Shown here: positions 60,878 to 64,000 of the stretch, piece by piece
How the letters are laid out: each line of letters begins with the position of its first letter
How positions within the stretch are numbered: the stretch's first letter is position 1
DNA from: Comamonadaceae bacterium
GTDB lineage: Bacteria; Pseudomonadota; Gammaproteobacteria; Burkholderiales; Burkholderiaceae_C
Reading direction: 5' to 3'
Assembly: GCA_027484105.1 (NCBI GenBank)
Contig: JAIXUG010000005.1
Span: forward strand, 372,001 to 436,000
DNA: 64,000 nucleotides
Program-made: the position numbers and the translations under genes
Notes under the pieces: model-generated
Database searches by the model: none
Told to the model about the DNA's origin: nothing
What the model saw: only the letters and a program-made list of their open reading frames with translations

Positions 60878-60924
60878 TGGCCCCGCTGTCTGGCATGAGG
60901 GTTTGCGCCCTCACCCAGCTCCAC

Positions 60925-60963
60925 AAAAGCCCCGCAAGGTTCGCGCCTTGTGGGGCTTTTTTT
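60925..60963 (+). terminator. intrinsic terminator of groESL
   Basis: AGCCCCGCAAGG and CCTTGTGGGGCT form a 12-bp stem with one G-U pair around TTCGCG. It is followed by TTTTTTT, about 50 bp past the groEL stop. Confidence 0.92.
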
Positions 60964-61005
60964 CGCCCTGCAGGCGGGCCAGCGCAGTGCATTTATGATG
61001 CCCTC

Positions 61006-61443
61006 ATGCGGTTAATTCTCTGGCCACTGCTGCTGGTGTGGGTGCTCAAATGGAGTTTGAGCGCGGGCATGGCCATGGCCTTGTCCGTGCACGAAGCGGG
61101 ACACGTTCCGCTGCACACCACCACGCCCACCAGCGTCCATCACCACGCCGAACACACCCAGTCCTCACCCTCCCATTCACACGCGCGCGCGCCAGAACCG
61201 GACTGCCATGGGACACGGGCCGCCCCCGCCCAAGCAACCACCGATGGCATGGCCCTGAGCCCTGAGGGCGCCGACACCCCCCACTGCACCGAACACGCCG
61301 ACTGCCACCACTGCTGCCCACTGGCTTGGGTCAACTGGGCAGACATCGGCAAGCCAGATGCACCCACCGTGCATCCTTCTGGCCATGTGCAAGGCTGGCA
61401 CAGCGCCAGCTGGTCGCCGGGTCTGCGTCCCCCCAAAGCCTGA
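61006..61443 (+). CDS. His/Cys-rich putative metal-binding exported protein (CzcI-like)
   Basis: A 145-residue protein from an ATG at 61006. A signal-anchor-like N-terminus (RLILWPLLLVWVLKWSLSAGMAMALS) is followed by HEAGHVPLHTTTPTSVHHHAEHTQ and further His clusters. CTEHADCHHCCPLAWVNW contains four Cys and three His in a short run. Size and composition resemble the CzcI-type proteins that accompany metal efflux systems, but the match is by pattern only. It lies 81 bp before the cupredoxin fusion gene, suggesting a copper/metal response pair. Confidence 0.65.
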   Translation: MRLILWPLLLVWVLKWSLSAGMAMALSVHEAGHVPLHTTTPTSVHHHAEHTQSSPSHSHARAPEPDCHGTRAAPAQATTDGMALSPEGADTPHCTEHADCHHCCPLAWVNWADIGKPDAPTVHPSGHVQGWHSASWSPGLRPPKA

Positions 61444-61524
61444 AGCCTGTTTCGCTCACAGGTTCCGCGATGGCTCAGGCCATGCGCGGCTCACGGTTTT
61501 CAAAGCGCGGGCGCAGCCCCGCGC

Positions 61525-62496
61525 ATGGATGGACACATGACTTCTTCGTTTCAACAACACCACGGGGCGATGCTCCTCAAGTACACGGGCATCAGCTTCA
61601 TATCGGGTGCCGTCAACCACGGCTTTTTCAGCGGCGAACGTTCTTTATGGACCGCCTTGGTCGGCATGGTTTTGTTTGTGCTGGGCGCTTGGCTGGAGCA
61701 CCGCTGGCAACCCGCTGACACCAACACACCGCAGTCGGGGCTCATGAAGACCCTGGCCATCGGCAGTTTGCTGTCGATTGGACTGGGCTTTTTCACCGGT
61801 GGCTTGCAGCATTTTCAGGATTCACCCGAGCGCAGCGCCTGGGTGGTGCCACTGGGCTTTTTTGTGTCGGTGCTGGCCTTGGGCCTGAGCGCGCCACGCG
61901 ACTGGACACGCGCTGCCAGCGTCTATGTCCTGGTGCTGGGCACACTGACAACGGTGGGCAGTTGGGGCGCCTGGCAATGGCTCCAACACCACCCCGAATG
62001 GGCAGCCACCGGTCATGGCCACAGCCATGGCCATGGCAACGAAGCAGGCCACGCTGACAACGCTGCCCCAGTGGCGCAAGTGGTCAGCCGCAGCATCGAC
62101 ATCCGCATGGACGACACCATGCGCTTTGCGCCCGACACCTTGCAGGTCCAGGCTGGGGAAACCATCCGCTTTGTGGTGCACAACGCCGGCAAAGTCGAGC
62201 ATGAACTGGTGCTGGGCAGTGACGAAGACATCCGTGCGCACGCCGAGGACATGAAAAAAGGCACCGACCACCGCCACAGCCACGCGGGTGCTGCCGCCAT
62301 CAGCGTGGCCCCGGGTCAAAAGGGAGAATTGGTCGTGACCTTCAGCAAAACCGGCACGCTGCAAATGGCCTGCCTGATCCCGGGCCACTACGAAGCGGGC
62401 ATGAAAGGCCAGCTGAATGTGACCAGCGGTGGGGCCTCGCCCTCATCGGCCAAATCCAAGAGCCCGGCGCACGACCACAGCGCCCACAAGCACTGA
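61525..62496 (+). CDS. four-helix membrane protein fused to a C-terminal cupredoxin domain
   Basis: A 323-residue protein. Residues about 18-160 hold four membrane spans (KYTGISFISGAVNHGFFSGE, WTALVGMVLFVLGAWL, TLAIGSLLSIGLGFFTGG, WVVPLGFFVSVLALGLS/ YVLVLGTLTTVGSWG). A His-rich linker (GHGHSHGHGNEAGH) leads to a cupredoxin: FAPDTLQVQAGETIRFVVHNAGKVEHELVLG with one His ligand, then LQMACLIPGHYEAGMKG giving Cys, His and Met of a type 1 copper site. The tail is again His-rich. ATG 61537 is an alternative start. A role in periplasmic copper handling is inferred from the ligands and the neighbour. Confidence 0.8.
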   Translation: MDGHMTSSFQQHHGAMLLKYTGISFISGAVNHGFFSGERSLWTALVGMVLFVLGAWLEHRWQPADTNTPQSGLMKTLAIGSLLSIGLGFFTGGLQHFQDSPERSAWVVPLGFFVSVLALGLSAPRDWTRAASVYVLVLGTLTTVGSWGAWQWLQHHPEWAATGHGHSHGHGNEAGHADNAAPVAQVVSRSIDIRMDDTMRFAPDTLQVQAGETIRFVVHNAGKVEHELVLGSDEDIRAHAEDMKKGTDHRHSHAGAAAISVAPGQKGELVVTFSKTGTLQMACLIPGHYEAGMKGQLNVTSGGASPSSAKSKSPAHDHSAHKH

Positions 62497-64000
62497 TCAG
62501 CACAAACGCTGGAGCAGGCCTGCGGTGGAAGCATCCAGGCCCGCCACTTGGCCCGATGCCATGCGCGCGTGGATGTCTTGGGCCAACACCTTGCCCAGCT
62601 CCACGCCCCACTGGTCAAAGCTGTTGATGCCCCAGACCGAGCCACTGACAAACACGCGGTGCTCTTGCAGGGCGATCAGCGCGCCCAAACTGGCGGGCGT
62701 GAGTTCATCGAGCAACAAGAACGTGCTGGGCCGGTTGCCCTTGAAATGCTTGTGCCCGCCTTCATCGTCTTTGCCCAGCATCAGCGCCTGCGCTTGGGCA
62801 ATGGCATTGGCCAGCAGCAGCTCGTGGTGCTTGGCCCAGTTGTGCGTGGGCTTTTTGACCGCGATGAATTCCAGCGGCACCACGTCGGTGCCCTGGTGCA
62901 GCATCTGAAAATACGCGTGCTGCCCGTTGGTGCCCGGCTCGCCCCACAGCACCGGCGAAGTGCCATAGGCCAGCGCATGGCCATTGCGGTCCACCTGCTT
63001 GCCATTGCTCTCCATCTCAAGCTGCTGCAAAAAAGCAGGCCAGCGGCGCAAAGCGCTGTGGTAGGGCGCGATCGAGCGGCTGGTGTAGTTCAAGAAATTG
63101 CGGTACCACACATCGAGCAGGCCCAAACGCACGGGCAGGTTGTGCGCCAATGGCGCGGTCTGGAAATGCTGGTCCATCGCGTGCGCACCGGCCAGAAAAT
63201 CCCTGAAACCCTGGGCACCAATGGCGATGGCCACCGGCAGGCCAATCGCCGACCACACCGAATAACGGCCCCCCACCCAGTCCCAAAAACCAAAGGTGGT
63301 GGTGATGCCGAACTCGGCCGCCGCTGCCACATTGCTGGTGAGGGCCACAAAGTGGCGGGCCACATCGACGCCACCCTGCGCCTGGAACCAAGCAAGCGCC
63401 GAGCGCGCGTTGACCATCGTGTCCAAGGTGGTGAAGCTTTTGGACGCCACCACAAACAGCGTGGAGGCAGGTTTCAAATGGGCCAGCACCGTGGTCAACT
63501 CGTGGCCGTCCACATTCGAGACAAAATGGAAACGCTTGCCCGGCAGCACGAAGTCTTGCAAAGCCTGCACCGCCATTTGCGGCCCCAGGTCCGAGCCGCC
63601 AATGCCGAAGTTCACCACGTCGGTGATCTGCGCATCGGCCCGGATGGTTTCTGCAAAGGCCAGCATGGGCTGGAGCGTGGCGTGCACCTGCGCCAGCGGC
63701 TCGGCCAAATCACCGCCCAGGGAACCCTCGGGCTGGCGTAGCAGCCAGTGCATCACGGCGCGACCCTCGGTGCTGTTGATGTGCTCACCACGGAACATGG
63801 CGTCGCGGTGCGCGGCCAAGCCGGTCTGACGGGCCAGCTCTTGCAGCAGGGCTTCGGTCGCGGCATCCACCAGGTTTTTGGACAAATCGGCAAACACGTG
63901 GGGGGCCGTTTGGCTCAGCGTGTCGGCACGGCTGGGATCTTGCGCAAAAGCGGTGCGCAAATCAAAACCCTTGGCCTTGGCCGCGTGGGCCGTCAGGGCC
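62497..64000 (-). CDS. pgi: glucose-6-phosphate isomerase (5' end outside the window)
   Basis: Interconverts glucose-6- and fructose-6-phosphate. The frame is open to the right edge (501 codons visible), and the family N-terminal pattern continues at the edge (GFDLRTAFAQDPSR), so an internal TTG at 63960 is not the start and about 15-30 residues are missing. Landmarks are FGIGGSDLGPQMAVQAL, VSNVDGHELTTVLAHL, SKSFTTLDTM, FWDWVGGRYSVWSAIGLPVA and the C-terminal INSFDQWGVELGKVLA. Its stop abuts the stop of the convergent cupredoxin gene. Confidence 0.95.
   Translation of the reverse strand, partial: ALTAHAAKAKGFDLRTAFAQDPSRADTLSQTAPHVFADLSKNLVDAATEALLQELARQTGLAAHRDAMFRGEHINSTEGRAVMHWLLRQPEGSLGGDLAEPLAQVHATLQPMLAFAETIRADAQITDVVNFGIGGSDLGPQMAVQALQDFVLPGKRFHFVSNVDGHELTTVLAHLKPASTLFVVASKSFTTLDTMVNARSALAWFQAQGGVDVARHFVALTSNVAAAAEFGITTTFGFWDWVGGRYSVWSAIGLPVAIAIGAQGFRDFLAGAHAMDQHFQTAPLAHNLPVRLGLLDVWYRNFLNYTSRSIAPYHSALRRWPAFLQQLEMESNGKQVDRNGHALAYGTSPVLWGEPGTNGQHAYFQMLHQGTDVVPLEFIAVKKPTHNWAKHHELLLANAIAQAQALMLGKDDEGGHKHFKGNRPSTFLLLDELTPASLGALIALQEHRVFVSGSVWGINSFDQWGVELGKVLAQDIHARMASGQVAGLDASTAGLLQRLC

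Overview
The window reads as a contiguous piece of a betaproteobacterial (Burkholderiales, most likely Comamonadaceae) chromosome. The support is gene order rather than a database match: mlaFEDACB - ABC exporter - bolA - murA - hisGDCBHAF - hisIE - hinT - tatABC, pilMN(OP)Q-aroK-aroB-dgt with a divergent mrcA, cyaY/lptM-lysA, and System II cytochrome c biogenesis (resB-ccsA) beside a cytochrome c4 and engB. The DNA is GC-rich and densely packed, with many 4-bp ATGA/GTGA overlaps. Both ends cut genes: pdxA at the left and pgi at the right.

Layout. 1-2.7 kb: pdxA (partial), a Nif3-like protein and a membrane-anchored HtrA protease. 2.7-22.2 kb: one long minus-strand block. In transcription order it holds phospholipid transport (mlaF,E,D,A,C,B), an ABC-2 exporter, bolA, murA, the his operon (hisG,D,C,B,H,A, a hexose-6-phosphate mutarotase, hisF), an accessory insert, hisI, hisE, a membrane protein, hinT and tatA,B,C. 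22.3-28.6 kb: glutamate synthase (gltBD). 28.6-35.1 kb: an accessory stretch with a REP-associated transposase between perfect 27-bp inverted hairpins, an AtuA-like pair with an orphan Bug-type binding protein, a small AT-rich-flanked lipoprotein, a methyltransferase and an AAA/DUF4143 ATPase preceded by a 37-bp palindrome. 35.1-46.3 kb: DUF1415, an MFS transporter, dGTPase-like, aroB, aroK, a compact type IV pilus assembly operon and mrcA. 46.3-58 kb: cyaY, lptM, lysA, msrPQ, ccsA, resB, cytochrome c4, engB, an alpha/beta hydrolase and two lipid A acyltransferases. 58-64 kb: an HTH protein, groESL under a perfect CIRCE operator, a His/Cys-rich metal protein, a membrane-cupredoxin fusion and pgi.

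Most interesting. Between hisF and hisI the otherwise continuous his operon is interrupted by about 2.3 kb of lower-GC DNA. It is built as consecutive modules: each gene starts about 10-20 bp after an attC-like imperfect palindrome, and all point the same way. The modules are a 4-TM membrane protein, a putAbiC-type abortive-infection protein and a GNAT acetyltransferase. No integron integrase is present. I interpret this as a CALIN-like (integrase-less) gene-cassette cluster carrying an anti-phage candidate inside a housekeeping operon. A strong bidirectional terminator just after hisF probably uncouples hisI-hisE from the upstream his genes. Other structural oddities are a PilO-PilP fusion with a secretin lacking the usual N-terminal AMIN region, and a terminator-like hairpin in the groESL leader.
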